Of a DNA stretch of 64,000 nt, positions 17,525-24,843 are shown one piece after another; position 1 is the first letter of the stretch, and every line of letters starts with the position of its first letter. The notes below the pieces were generated by a model. The model was not told the DNA's origin. It did no database searches and was given only the letters and a program-made list of their open reading frames with translations. The translations under genes were made by a program, and so were the position numbers. Origin of the DNA: CAYFHQ01 sp964342805 (lineage in GTDB: Bacteria; Bacillota; Clostridia; Peptostreptococcales; Acidaminobacteraceae); assembly GCA_964342805.1 (NCBI GenBank), contig CAYFHQ010000002.1:1-64000 (forward strand), given 5' to 3'.

Positions 17525-19246
17525 ATGCACATGAAAAGAATGTACATGCCAACCCTGAGAGAAGTACCAGCAGAAGCTGAATTAAACAGCCACCAGTTGC
17601 TACTCCGTGCGGGTATGGTACGAAAACTGGTATCTGGAGTGTACTCCTTCTTGCCTCTTGGATACCGTGTCTTCAAGAAAGTAGAACAAATTGTTCGTGA
17701 GGAAATGGATGCCATTGAAGGACAAGAAGTACTGATGTCCGCTATCCAGCCAAAGGAACTATGGGAGAAGTCTGGCCGATGGGAAAAGTTCGGACCAGAA
17801 ATGTTCCGTCTCAATGACAGAAACAACCGTGAGTACTGCCTGGGACCAACCCATGAAGAGATCTTCACTGACCTAGTGGCCAATGAAATCAAGTCCTACA
17901 AGCAGCTACCACTGAATCTATACCAGATTCAGACCAAGTACCGTGACGAGCGTCGTCCACGATTTGGCCTGATCCGTGCCCGTGAGTTTGTTATGAAGGA
18001 TGCCTACACCTTTGACCGTGACGAGGCAGGCATGTTAGAGTCCTACAAGATCATGTGGGAGGCCTATAGCAAGGTCTTTGAACGTTGTGGCCTGAAGTTT
18101 AAGGTCGTTTTAGGTGACGCGGGGGCCATGGGTGATGCAGATTCCCATGAGTTTATTGCCCTGTCTGAGCATGGCGAAAGTGTTATTGCCTACTGTGACG
18201 CTTGTGACTTTGCTGCTACAGACGAAAAGGCTGAAGTGCTTTACGAAGTCAAGGCTGAGGCCAATGAAGAAGCAATGGAAAAGGTAACAACACCTGACGT
18301 CAAGTCCATTGAAGACCTACAGGACTTCTTTAACCTGTCTGGCGACCACTTTGCCAAGATGGTCATCTACAAGGCTGGCGAAGAAGTGGTTGCAGCCCTT
18401 GTACCAGGTGACCGTGAACTGAACGAGATCAAGTTGATCAATGCCCTAGGGATTGCTGAACATGAGCTCTTCATCGCGGACGAGCAAATGGTCAAGGCAG
18501 CAACAGGATGTGACGTAGGGTTTGCAGGCCCAATTGGCCTAGCCAAAGACGTTCGTCTGCTGGTGGACAGCCGAGTGGCAAAAATGAAGAACCTTATTGT
18601 GGGTGGCAACGAACCGGACATCCACATTAAAAATGTAAACTATGGTAGAGATTTTGAAGGTGAAATCATAGACGACCTTCTTATGGTTGTACCAGGAGAC
18701 AAGTGCCCAACATGTGGTGCCGCTCTGAAAACAGACGTGGGTACTGAGGTGGGCAACATCTTCCAGCTTTGTACCAAGTATTCTGAACCTCTCGGTCTGA
18801 ACTTCCTAGACGAAAATGGCAAGAGCCAGCCTGTATGGATGGGGTCCCACGGTATTGGTATTTCCCGTACCATGCAAGCAGTTATTGAGCAGTACGCTGA
18901 CGAAAATGGCATTAAGTGGCCACTATCAGTTGCGCCATACCATGCCGTTGTTACCATTGTAAACACCAAGGACGCCCTCCAGTCTGAAGTGGGTGAGCAG
19001 ATCTACAAGACCCTCAAAAAGATGGGTGTTGAAGTTGCCCTTGACGACCGTAAGGAACGGGCAGGCGTTAAGTTCAATGACGCAGAGTTGATTGGTTTCC
19101 CAATCCGGGTAACAGCAGGTCGAGGTGTCAAAGACGGCAAGGTGGAGTTTGTTCTCCGTGAAAATGGAAAAAAAATCGAAATCGGTGTCGACGAGGTAGC
19201 AGACCACGTTCAGAAGTACTTTGACGAAAAGGGTTTTGCCCTCTAA
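17525..19246 (+). CDS. proS: Prolyl-tRNA synthetase, bacterial type
   Basis: 573 residues, the size of the bacterial form with an editing insertion. Class II motifs are visible: motif 2 region YRDERRPRFGLIRAREFVMKDAYTF (split around residues 139-163) and motif 3 GSHGIGISRTMQAVIEQ (about 440). The central region between them is the YbaK-like domain that clears Ala-tRNA(Pro). Controlled by the T-box leader. The ATG at 17525 is preceded by GAGAGGAG. Confidence 0.96.
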   Translation: MHMKRMYMPTLREVPAEAELNSHQLLLRAGMVRKLVSGVYSFLPLGYRVFKKVEQIVREEMDAIEGQEVLMSAIQPKELWEKSGRWEKFGPEMFRLNDRNNREYCLGPTHEEIFTDLVANEIKSYKQLPLNLYQIQTKYRDERRPRFGLIRAREFVMKDAYTFDRDEAGMLESYKIMWEAYSKVFERCGLKFKVVLGDAGAMGDADSHEFIALSEHGESVIAYCDACDFAATDEKAEVLYEVKAEANEEAMEKVTTPDVKSIEDLQDFFNLSGDHFAKMVIYKAGEEVVAALVPGDRELNEIKLINALGIAEHELFIADEQMVKAATGCDVGFAGPIGLAKDVRLLVDSRVAKMKNLIVGGNEPDIHIKNVNYGRDFEGEIIDDLLMVVPGDKCPTCGAALKTDVGTEVGNIFQLCTKYSEPLGLNFLDENGKSQPVWMGSHGIGISRTMQAVIEQYADENGIKWPLSVAPYHAVVTIVNTKDALQSEVGEQIYKTLKKMGVEVALDDRKERAGVKFNDAELIGFPIRVTAGRGVKDGKVEFVLRENGKKIEIGVDEVADHVQKYFDEKGFAL

Positions 19247-19315
19247 GAAGACCCTGTGATTAGGTGTGTTGCTGGCAAAGGTCAAGAACACGGGTGAATG
19301 GAAGGAATGATCAAC

Positions 19316-19582
19316 ATGAGTGAAAACTTTAAGTTCAATCAAAATCGTGACTGTGAATACTTCCCCTGTCACAAGGGTGTACCAGAAGAAGAGTTCAACT
19401 GCCTATTCTGCTACTGCCCCCTCTTCATGCTCCAAGATGAATGTGGAGGCAACTATGGTACAGGCTATGGCGTGAAGGATTGTTCCGGTTGCACCAAGCC
19501 CCATGACAAAAACGGCTACGAGTTTATCCGAGAGCGTATGGGTGAAGTGGTACAGCGGGGGTCGGCCTTTATTAACAAGTAG
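19316..19582 (+). CDS. Cysteine-rich small domain protein
   Basis: 88 residues with many cysteines: CEYFPCHKG, CLFCYCP, DECGG, and CSGCTKPH. This pattern matches the Cys-rich small domain (PF04071 type), thought to bind metal and also found attached to some cobalamin-biosynthesis proteins. The function is unknown. Start chosen at 19316 because GGAAGG lies at the right distance; two earlier in-frame ATGs exist at 19298 and 19307. It is 69 bases after proS and ends at a strong terminator, so it may share the T-box transcript. Confidence 0.78.
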   Translation: MSENFKFNQNRDCEYFPCHKGVPEEEFNCLFCYCPLFMLQDECGGNYGTGYGVKDCSGCTKPHDKNGYEFIRERMGEVVQRGSAFINK

Positions 19583-19643
19583 GCGCATCTCCTAAACGGG
19601 GGAGAGATTCTACTCTAAACCGTCATGACCTACAAAAAATAGT

Positions 19644-19687
19644 GAAGCACCGTGTTGTCCCACCAGGACGTCACGGTGCTTTTTTTA
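19644..19687 (+). terminator. Terminator after the cysteine-rich gene
   Basis: AGCACCGTG and CACGGTGCT pair, followed by seven T residues. The tail overlaps the end of the convergent rnhA. Confidence 0.88.
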
Positions 19688-20227
19688 CTTTTTATGGGGG
19701 GCCATACCCTCATTGGCCAGGGCGTCTACCCGGTGATTCATTTCAGTCAGATAGGCGAAGGCCTGGTCACTAATGGGGCCGTAAGCCTTTTCGAACTTGG
19801 CCTTCCACTTGCGGACATCCGCAGCCTTGTTGATGTCCAGGTGTCCCTTGACCTTAAAAAAGTGAATATCAGCCACTTGGTCGGCCAGGTCTAATATGGC
19901 CTCCCAGAGATCTCGGTTTTCCACGGGGTCTTTTTTGCTGTTTTTCCACCCGTTCCTCTGCCAGTTCACATACCATTTTTGGTGGAAGCAGTTGACGATA
20001 TAGGCGCTGTCCGAATACACATTCAGGGTGATATTCATGCGTTTAAGGGCCCGCAGGCCTTCCAGGAGTCCCGTCAGTTCCATGCGGTTGTTGGTGGTAT
20101 TGGCTTCTCCGCCACACAGGTCCTTGGTCTTACCGCCAGACTCTAATATGGCTCCCCATCCTCCGGCATTTGTTGCACTTTGGTTGCCCGAACAGGCACC
20201 GTCTGTATATAAATTCACTGTCGTCAC
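19685..20227 (-). CDS. rnhA: Ribonuclease HI
   Basis: 180 residues. It cleaves the RNA strand of RNA-DNA hybrids. The DEDD catalytic set is present: Asp9 in YTDGACSGN, Glu in NNRMELTGL (about 50), Asp in YSDSAYIVN (about 72), and Asp in NHRVDALANE near the end. The region HFFKVKGHLDINKAADVRKWKAKFEKAYG is a longer C-terminal part than in E. coli RNase HI (155 residues). It stands alone on the minus strand. Confidence 0.93.
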   Translation of the reverse strand: MTTVNLYTDGACSGNQSATNAGGWGAILESGGKTKDLCGGEANTTNNRMELTGLLEGLRALKRMNITLNVYSDSAYIVNCFHQKWYVNWQRNGWKNSKKDPVENRDLWEAILDLADQVADIHFFKVKGHLDINKAADVRKWKAKFEKAYGPISDQAFAYLTEMNHRVDALANEGMAPHKK

Positions 20228-20341
20228 AATCTTGTCCTCTATTCATGGATTTGTGTCGCAGGTAATGGACACAGTCCCAGTATATCATAGGGTGCAGGCC
20301 AGTGGGAGGTGGGGCTAAGGCGCATCTTTTGGATAAATCTG

Positions 20342-20371
20342 AAAGGACGCCCCGGGGGACGTCCTTTTTTA
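20342..20371. terminator. Hairpin between the YkuS-like gene and rnhA
   Basis: AAAGGACG and CGTCCTTT pair. The T-run is better on the plus strand, but the only gene ending here is on the minus strand, so it probably ends that transcript. Confidence 0.65.
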
Positions 20372-20374
20372 TGG

Positions 20375-20644
20375 TTACTTCAAATCACACATGTTCTTGT
20401 TGACCAGCTCTAGGACCTTGTTGGGGGTCATGTTGCTGGCGTTGATCACGAGCATTTCTTTGCCATTGAGGCCTGTACGGCACTGGGCCGGCTCGATCTC
20501 CTCATAGGACATGTCCACGTCATTGATAATGGAAACGTCTGCGTCCATGTCGTCATGGCCAAATGCGACCACCTCGTAGCCCTCACTCTTAAGTAGTGTT
20601 TCAATGTCTTGCATACCTGCTTGAATAGAAATCTTTTTTGTCAT
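20375..20644 (-). CDS. YkuS-like (UPF0180) family protein
   Basis: 89 residues resembling Bacillus YkuS: IETLLKSEGYEVVAF, then acidic DDMDADVSIINDVD, then MLVINASNMTPNKVLELV, comparable with the family's VINASG region. Function unknown. AGGAGGTG lies upstream of the ATG. Between rnhA and mgsA, with its own hairpin downstream. Confidence 0.72.
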   Translation of the reverse strand: MTKKISIQAGMQDIETLLKSEGYEVVAFGHDDMDADVSIINDVDMSYEEIEPAQCRTGLNGKEMLVINASNMTPNKVLELVNKNMCDLK

Positions 20645-20775
20645 TCGAACACCTCCTGTATTTTTCTATACAAAATCTATACCCGCCTCCCTTGTATACA
20701 TGCATCCATTTTGCGAAAAGCTGAAAAATGTGAAAACGCTTCCCAGGGCTTTTCCCTTTCGATGCGCCCGCACCG

Positions 20776-20784
20776 TGATATAAT
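20776..20784 (+). promoter_or_regulatory. Extended -10 promoter of mgsA
   Basis: TGATATAAT is a perfect extended -10 (TGnTATAAT), 42 bases before the mgsA start. No clear -35 is seen, which is usual for extended -10 promoters. Confidence 0.6.
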
Positions 20785-20825
20785 GGGAGGGACAAAAACA
20801 GACCACCGGGTCATAGGAGGAAAAA

Positions 20826-21230
20826 ATGAATATAGCACTCATTGCACACGATAAGAAAAAAGACCAGATCGTCAAGTACGCCGTACATCATCGTGCGATC
20901 CTGGAAAATCATAAGCTTTTTGCAACTGGAACCACAGGCCAGCGGATCATGGATGTCACAGGACTGGACGTCCACCGATTCCTGTCAGGTCCCCTAGGTG
21001 GTGACCAGCAAATTGGTGCCATGCTCGCCAAGGACGAAATGGACCTTGTGGTCTTCTTGAGAGACCCACTGACTGCCCAGCCCCATGAGCCTGACGTCCA
21101 GGCCCTGCTTCGCCTGTGTGACGTTCACCAGGTGCCTCTGGCAACCAATATCACCTCTGCAGAAATCCTTCTACGCTCCATGTCAGAGGACCTGGACTGG
21201 AAGCATATTTCTCAAGACTACAAGAAGTAG
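20826..21230 (+). CDS. mgsA: Methylglyoxal synthase
   Basis: 134 residues, standard size. Converts dihydroxyacetone phosphate to methylglyoxal and phosphate, relieving sugar-phosphate build-up. Motifs: FATGTTGQRI (phosphate loop), SGPLGGDQQIGAM with the catalytic Asp, and FLRDPLTAQPHEPD. AGGAGG precedes the ATG. Single gene with its own promoter and terminator. Confidence 0.96.
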   Translation: MNIALIAHDKKKDQIVKYAVHHRAILENHKLFATGTTGQRIMDVTGLDVHRFLSGPLGGDQQIGAMLAKDEMDLVVFLRDPLTAQPHEPDVQALLRLCDVHQVPLATNITSAEILLRSMSEDLDWKHISQDYKK

Positions 21231-21255
21231 GATGATTTGACCTGAAAAACACAAG

Positions 21256-21304
21256 AAAAGGACCTCCATTGTAGGCAGAATTGCTTGATTGGAGGTCCTT
21301 TTGA
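21256..21304. terminator. Terminator between mgsA and the convergent selenoprotein operon
   Basis: AAAAGGACCTCCA and TGGAGGTCCTTTT form a long stem flanked by A and T runs, so it can act on both strands. Confidence 0.88.
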
Positions 21305-21313
21305 TTGTAAGGG

Positions 21314-21604
21314 TTAGTCTTCTTGTTTCTTTCTTTGGCTGGACTTTATTTGGGCTGAAATTTCTTTTTCCCGCACCAAAAGTTCCTTCATGGCGGCTAC
21401 GGTCGGGTTCTCCCCCTGGTAGATAATGCGGCCGTCGATTTCCAAGGCCGGTGTCCATTCGAGCCCCCTGTCCTTCATGACATTGAGGTCGGGAATCATT
21501 TCATATCTTTGATCTTTCCAGCCAAGTTGTTTCAGAGCTTCGCGCACAACTGTGCCCGACTTGGAGTATCCTCAGCATACTTGGTCATAGAGTTTGATGT
21601 TCAT
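21314..21604 (-). CDS. Thioredoxin-like selenoprotein, in-frame TGA read as selenocysteine
   Basis: Read from the ATG at 21604, after an AAGGAG site, the frame is MNIKLYDQVC, a TGA at 21572-21574 (codon 11), then GYSKSGTVVREALKQLG and on to a TAA. The whole 96-residue product keeps the thioredoxin-like order beta-active site-helix-beta-helix, with a cis-proline segment WTPALEIDG. Cys10 aligns with the first redox cysteine of the neighbouring thioredoxin. The stem GGGC(A)C... 3' of the TGA (GCAC-AGTT-GTGC, extended by CG/CG across one mismatch) puts G in the loop 21 bases after the TGA. That fits the bacterial SECIS rules (loop G in the first two bases, 16-37 bases away). If the TGA were a stop, only ten residues would form. 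A plain nonsense mutation is the alternative. Confidence 0.75.
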
Positions 21605-21709
21605 GGATGCTCCTTTCTACCTGTTTTTTTCACCTGTCGATTCCATGGTGATTTTAGGATAGGTTCAGCTTGTATCAGTATGGTTGAAGGTCGTCTGACC
21701 TATTGAAGC

Positions 21710-21943
21710 CTACTTCACAATAAAGGACTTCATTTGGCTTGAAGATGGGACGCTGCCTGTGTGTACAACTTCCTCGTCAATGACCACTGCTGGTGTGGAC
21801 ATGACCCCATAACCCATGATGTCCTTGAGTGCTTCTACCTTGGTAATGGTTGCGTCAACATTGTTTTCGTTTGCAACTTTTTGAGCCAGTTCATAAGCCT
21901 TTGTGCACTTGGAACAGCCCGTGCCAAGAATTTTGATTTCCAT
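21710..21943 (-). CDS. Small thioredoxin-like redox protein
   Basis: 77 residues. CSKC (Cys10 and Cys13) follows the first strand MEIKILGTG, and the cis-proline stretch MSTPAVVIDEEVVHTG follows. It fits the short redox-active disulfide proteins often encoded beside ArsP-like permeases. It probably passes electrons to an arsenical or metal reductase step; this is inferred from context. It lies ten bases downstream of the permease gene in the same operon. Confidence 0.85.
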   Translation of the reverse strand: MEIKILGTGCSKCTKAYELAQKVANENNVDATITKVEALKDIMGYGVMSTPAVVIDEEVVHTGSVPSSSQMKSFIVK

Positions 21944-21953
21944 GGTGTCCTCC

Positions 21954-22961
21954 TTATAGAATGGCGTTAAATAGATACCCCACAGCGAGGATGCCTACGC
22001 CAGTAATGCCAACAAAGATGGCAATGAGTTTGGGTTTGATTACTTGCTTGAGTAAGATGATCTCTGGTAGGGAGAGGGCTACGACTGCCATCATAAAGGA
22101 GAGGGCAGTGCCGACGCCAACACCCTTGTTGATCAGGGCTTCCACAATGGGTATGGTACCAACGGCGTTACTGTACATGGGAATACCCATGGCCACAGCA
22201 ACAAAAACTGCAAAGGGGTTGTCTGGGCCAGCGACGTTGGACAGGTAATTGGCTGGGACATAGCCATAAACCAGAGCCCCAATACCAATACCCACAACAA
22301 CAAACTTCCATACCCGTTTAACGATGTCTTTTACAGCATCACCGGCATAGGAGAGTCGCTCTTTTGAAGTATATTGTGGTACTTGTGTTGCACGACTTTG
22401 CATTTCGTAAATATAAGACTCAACCAGGTGTTCCAGGTGGAGTTTGTCAATGATGTATCCGGAAACCATGCCAATGACCATACCGGCAACCGTATAGTAG
22501 ATGGCGATTTTCCAACCAAAAGTGATGGCAAGGAATCCAAGGGCAATCTCATTAACAATGGGAGAGGTGACCAGGAAGGTGAAGGTTACTCCCAGTGGAA
22601 TCCCTGACTCTACAAAGCCAATGAAAATGGGTACGGTGGAACAGGAGCAAAAGGGAGATAGAACCCCTAAGGTCGCTGCTGTCAGGTGTGAGAATAGGCC
22701 TCCCATTTTCGATAGCATGCCTTTTACCCGCTCAGGAGGGAAGAAGCTTCGAATGTAGGAAATGAAGAATATCATCACACTCAGTAATAGAATAATTTTT
22801 AAGGAGTCGTAAATGAAAAAGTGAACAGCTTCTCCGAAACGGGAACCTTGTTCAAGAGATAGTAGGTTAAAGCTGATCTGGTCGGCTATGCCAATAAGCC
22901 CTTGATCCAGCATTATAAATGGCCACAAGAGGGTGTCGCCAATGCGCCGCAGTATCTCCAT
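21954..22961 (-). CDS. ArsP/YraQ-like permease
   Basis: 335 residues, about eight to ten membrane segments. The signature SPFCSCSTVPIFIGFVESG contains the paired cysteines of this permease family; a second half has GIPMYSNAVGTIPIVEAL. Members related to ArsP export methylated or aromatic arsenicals. Immediately downstream of an ArsR-type regulator and upstream of two thioredoxin-like genes. The true substrate is not visible from sequence; other organometals are possible. Confidence 0.85.
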   Translation of the reverse strand: MEILRRIGDTLLWPFIMLDQGLIGIADQISFNLLSLEQGSRFGEAVHFFIYDSLKIILLLSVMIFFISYIRSFFPPERVKGMLSKMGGLFSHLTAATLGVLSPFCSCSTVPIFIGFVESGIPLGVTFTFLVTSPIVNEIALGFLAITFGWKIAIYYTVAGMVIGMVSGYIIDKLHLEHLVESYIYEMQSRATQVPQYTSKERLSYAGDAVKDIVKRVWKFVVVGIGIGALVYGYVPANYLSNVAGPDNPFAVFVAVAMGIPMYSNAVGTIPIVEALINKGVGVGTALSFMMAVVALSLPEIILLKQVIKPKLIAIFVGITGVGILAVGYLFNAIL

Positions 22962-22965
22962 GGGT

Positions 22966-23280
22966 TTATCCTTTCCAATTTGCTAAGGTTTCCTCCATTT
23001 GCGTTACAATGATGTCCTTAAGCTGTGATAGCAGGGTTATGTATTGTGGATCAGTTACGCGGTACATAATCTTGGTACCTTCTCGTCGACTTTCCACAAC
23101 ACCTTGGTCTCTGAGGATTTTCAAGTGCTGACTGATATTGGACTGCTCTAGGTTCAGTTCTTCATAAATATGACACACACAAAGTTCCTCGTGGTCTTTT
23201 AAGGTCGTTAAGATCCCAAGTCTTGTGGGGTGGGCCAAGGCTTTTAACACAGCAGCCATTTGCTTTTCAATCGGTAACAT
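22966..23280 (-). CDS. arsR: ArsR-family metalloid-sensing repressor
   Basis: 104 residues. Winged helix with recognition region LNLEQSNISQHLKILRDQGVVESRREG. ELCVCHIYEEL carries the Cys-Val-Cys pair that binds As(III) or Sb(III) in classic ArsR proteins. The ATG at 23280 follows GAGGAGGT; an open frame continues upstream but lacks such a site. First gene of the minus-strand operon with the permease four bases downstream. Confidence 0.9.
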   Translation of the reverse strand: MLPIEKQMAAVLKALAHPTRLGILTTLKDHEELCVCHIYEELNLEQSNISQHLKILRDQGVVESRREGTKIMYRVTDPQYITLLSQLKDIIVTQMEETLANWKG

Positions 23281-23300
23281 AGAACCTCCTCGGTTGGCAC

Positions 23301-23345
23301 ATTCGAATATGCTAATATAATAAAAGATATTGGTGGTCCTGGCAA
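23301..23345 (-). promoter_or_regulatory. arsR operon promoter with adjacent palindromic operator
   Basis: On the minus strand, TTGCCA (23345-23340), 17 bases, TATTAT (23322-23317) forms a good promoter. ATTCGAAT (23301-23308), a perfect palindrome beside the -10 and near the start point, resembles an ArsR half-site. Confidence 0.65.
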
Positions 23346-23384
23346 GTCTTTTATTCACAAAGTTTATGAATTGATAGACAATTC

Positions 23385-23488
23385 TGTGGATAACCTGTGG
23401 ATACTGTGTATAACCGGAATGTTTGTTCGGTTTACAAAAAATCTTATGGAACATTTGTCCACAAAAACTGTGGATAAACTGTGTACAA
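23385..23488. other. Cluster of DnaA boxes
   Basis: Perfect or allowed nonamers: TGTGGATAA (23385-23393), TGTGTATAA (23405-23413) and TGTGGATAA (23469-23477). One-mismatch copies: TGTGGATAC (23396-23404), TTGTCCACA (23455-23463, opposite orientation) and TGTGTACAA (23480-23488). Two pairs have an 11-base period. The site is in the gap between arsR and the B12 riboswitch; no dnaA gene is nearby, so a regulatory or titration cluster is more likely than the origin. Confidence 0.75.
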
Positions 23489-23529
23489 CCCGGGGATATT
23501 GTGTGAATTTCATGTTAAGTCTCTATTTA

Positions 23530-23558
23530 TGTACAATTGTGCATTGTGGTGCTATAAT
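23530..23558 (+). promoter_or_regulatory. Promoter of the cobalamin riboswitch and btu operon
   Basis: TATAAT (23553-23558) is a perfect -10; TGTACA (23530-23535) lies 17 bases before it. Confidence 0.65.
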
Positions 23559-23579
23559 GGGTATGCAATTGAATAAGAC

Positions 23580-23726
23580 GTATATGGTGCAACTGCTTAA
23601 AAGGGAAGTTCGGTGTAAAACCGACGCGGTCCCGCCACTGTAATGAGGAGTGTGTTTCGAAATCCACTGGCTACGCTGGGAAGGGGAAACACATGTTGAG
23701 TCAGAGCCAGGAGACCTGCCATATAC
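23580..23726 (+). promoter_or_regulatory. Cobalamin riboswitch aptamer
   Basis: GTATATGG and CCATATAC close the P1 helix. Within are GGTGCAACTGC, AAGGGAAGTTCGGTGTAAA (L-region), the hallmark B12 box GCCACTG (23634-23640) and GAGCCAGGAGACCTGCC. It is followed by a terminator hairpin, so cobalamin binding should switch off transcription of btuF-btuC-btuD. Confidence 0.96.
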
Positions 23727-23782
23727 AAGGCTATAATACACTCACGAGGATGAGATAGTGCCAACATCAATCGATTATGATT

Positions 23783-23814
23783 AATGCGCGCTGTTTTCAG
23801 CGGGCATTTTTTTG
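23783..23814 (+). terminator. Expression-platform terminator of the cobalamin riboswitch
   Basis: AATGCGCGCTG and CAGCGGGCATT pair around TTTT, followed by TTTTTTT, 25 bases before the btuF start. Confidence 0.88.
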
Positions 23815-23838
23815 TTCGTGCACTAAAGAGGAGGAAAC

Positions 23839-24792
23839 ATGTTTAATCAGAAGTGGACAAGAATGTTATTGGTCATGGCCATGGTTGCCATGGTGCTTGT
23901 TGGTTGTGCTGCACCTGCTGACACACCGGAACAAGAAGCAGTAGTTGTTGAGGATTCCCTCTATCCACTTACAATTGTGGATGGTTTTGAGCGTGAAGTA
24001 ATGATTACAGAAGAGCCCATGAAGATCGTTTCCCTGGCACCAAGTGTAACGGAAACCCTCTTTGCCATTGGAGCTGGAGACAAGCTTGTGGGTCGTACGG
24101 ATTATGATACATACCCAGAAGCTGTGAATGAGATAACTTCCGTGGGTTCCCTATCGGACCCGAGCATTGAAGCCATTGTGGAACTGGCACCAGACCTGGT
24201 AATTGCTTCAACACACTTTAAAGAAGAAGTGCTGGAAAAGCTTGAGGAAGTGGACATCCCTGTTGTTGTCTTGATCGAGCAGGAAAGTTTTGAAGGGACA
24301 TACGAACTGATCCGTAAAGCGGGGAAGATCACCAATACAGAGGACGAAGCAAACCAGGTTGTTGCAGGTATGGAAGGTCTGGTTGCAGACGTTCTGGATA
24401 GGGTGAAAGACCGTACACCTGTGTCTGTTTACTATGTTGTTGGGTTTGGTGAGTATGGTGATTTTACTGCAACGGGTGAAACTTATATCAGTGGCATGCT
24501 AGAAATGGCTGGCGGTGTGAACATTGCCAAAGACGCAACTGGCTGGTCTTATTCCATTGAAAAGGTTGTAGAGCAAAAGCCAGAAGTTCTTCTGTGTTCT
24601 GCTTACTTCGGAGCCAAAGACGGTATTATGGCTGCCAACGGCTATAAGGACCTTGACGCTGTGAAAAATGGCAAGCTGATCGAAGTGGACAACAACATGA
24701 TTGACCGCCAGGGACCACGTCTAGGACTGGGTCTGCTGGAACTGGCTAAGGCTATGCACCCTGACGCATTTGAGGGGTTTGAAGTAAAATAA
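23839..24792 (+). CDS. btuF: Cobalamin ABC transporter substrate-binding lipoprotein
   Basis: 317 residues. A lipoprotein signal peptide ends in VLVGC (lipobox cysteine 23). The BtuF/periplasmic-binding fold follows: RIVSLAPS-like KIVSLAPSVTETLFAIGAGDKLVG, then ELAPDLVIAS and KPEVLLCSAYFG. It should capture corrinoids outside the membrane for BtuCD. Located directly behind the B12 riboswitch, which supports corrinoid rather than iron-siderophore specificity. GAGGAGG before the ATG. Confidence 0.92.
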   Translation: MFNQKWTRMLLVMAMVAMVLVGCAAPADTPEQEAVVVEDSLYPLTIVDGFEREVMITEEPMKIVSLAPSVTETLFAIGAGDKLVGRTDYDTYPEAVNEITSVGSLSDPSIEAIVELAPDLVIASTHFKEEVLEKLEEVDIPVVVLIEQESFEGTYELIRKAGKITNTEDEANQVVAGMEGLVADVLDRVKDRTPVSVYYVVGFGEYGDFTATGETYISGMLEMAGGVNIAKDATGWSYSIEKVVEQKPEVLLCSAYFGAKDGIMAANGYKDLDAVKNGKLIEVDNNMIDRQGPRLGLGLLELAKAMHPDAFEGFEVK

Positions 24793-24843
24793 GCTTTTGA
24801 AGTAAGAGCATTTGTGTAAATGAATTGAGAGAGGATGAAGACC

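Noticed and set aside
21314..21547. A shorter protein from 21547 as a separate gene
   Set aside because: It would begin without a ribosome site and lack the first strand and active site of the fold; reading through the TGA restores both.
23281..23454. N-terminal extension of the ArsR frame
   Set aside because: It runs back through the promoter and the DnaA-box cluster and has no ribosome site; ATG 23280 follows GAGGAGGT.
23385..23488. Chromosomal replication origin
   Set aside because: No dnaA, dnaN or other origin-linked gene is near, and the gap contains promoters of two operons; titration or regulation is more likely.
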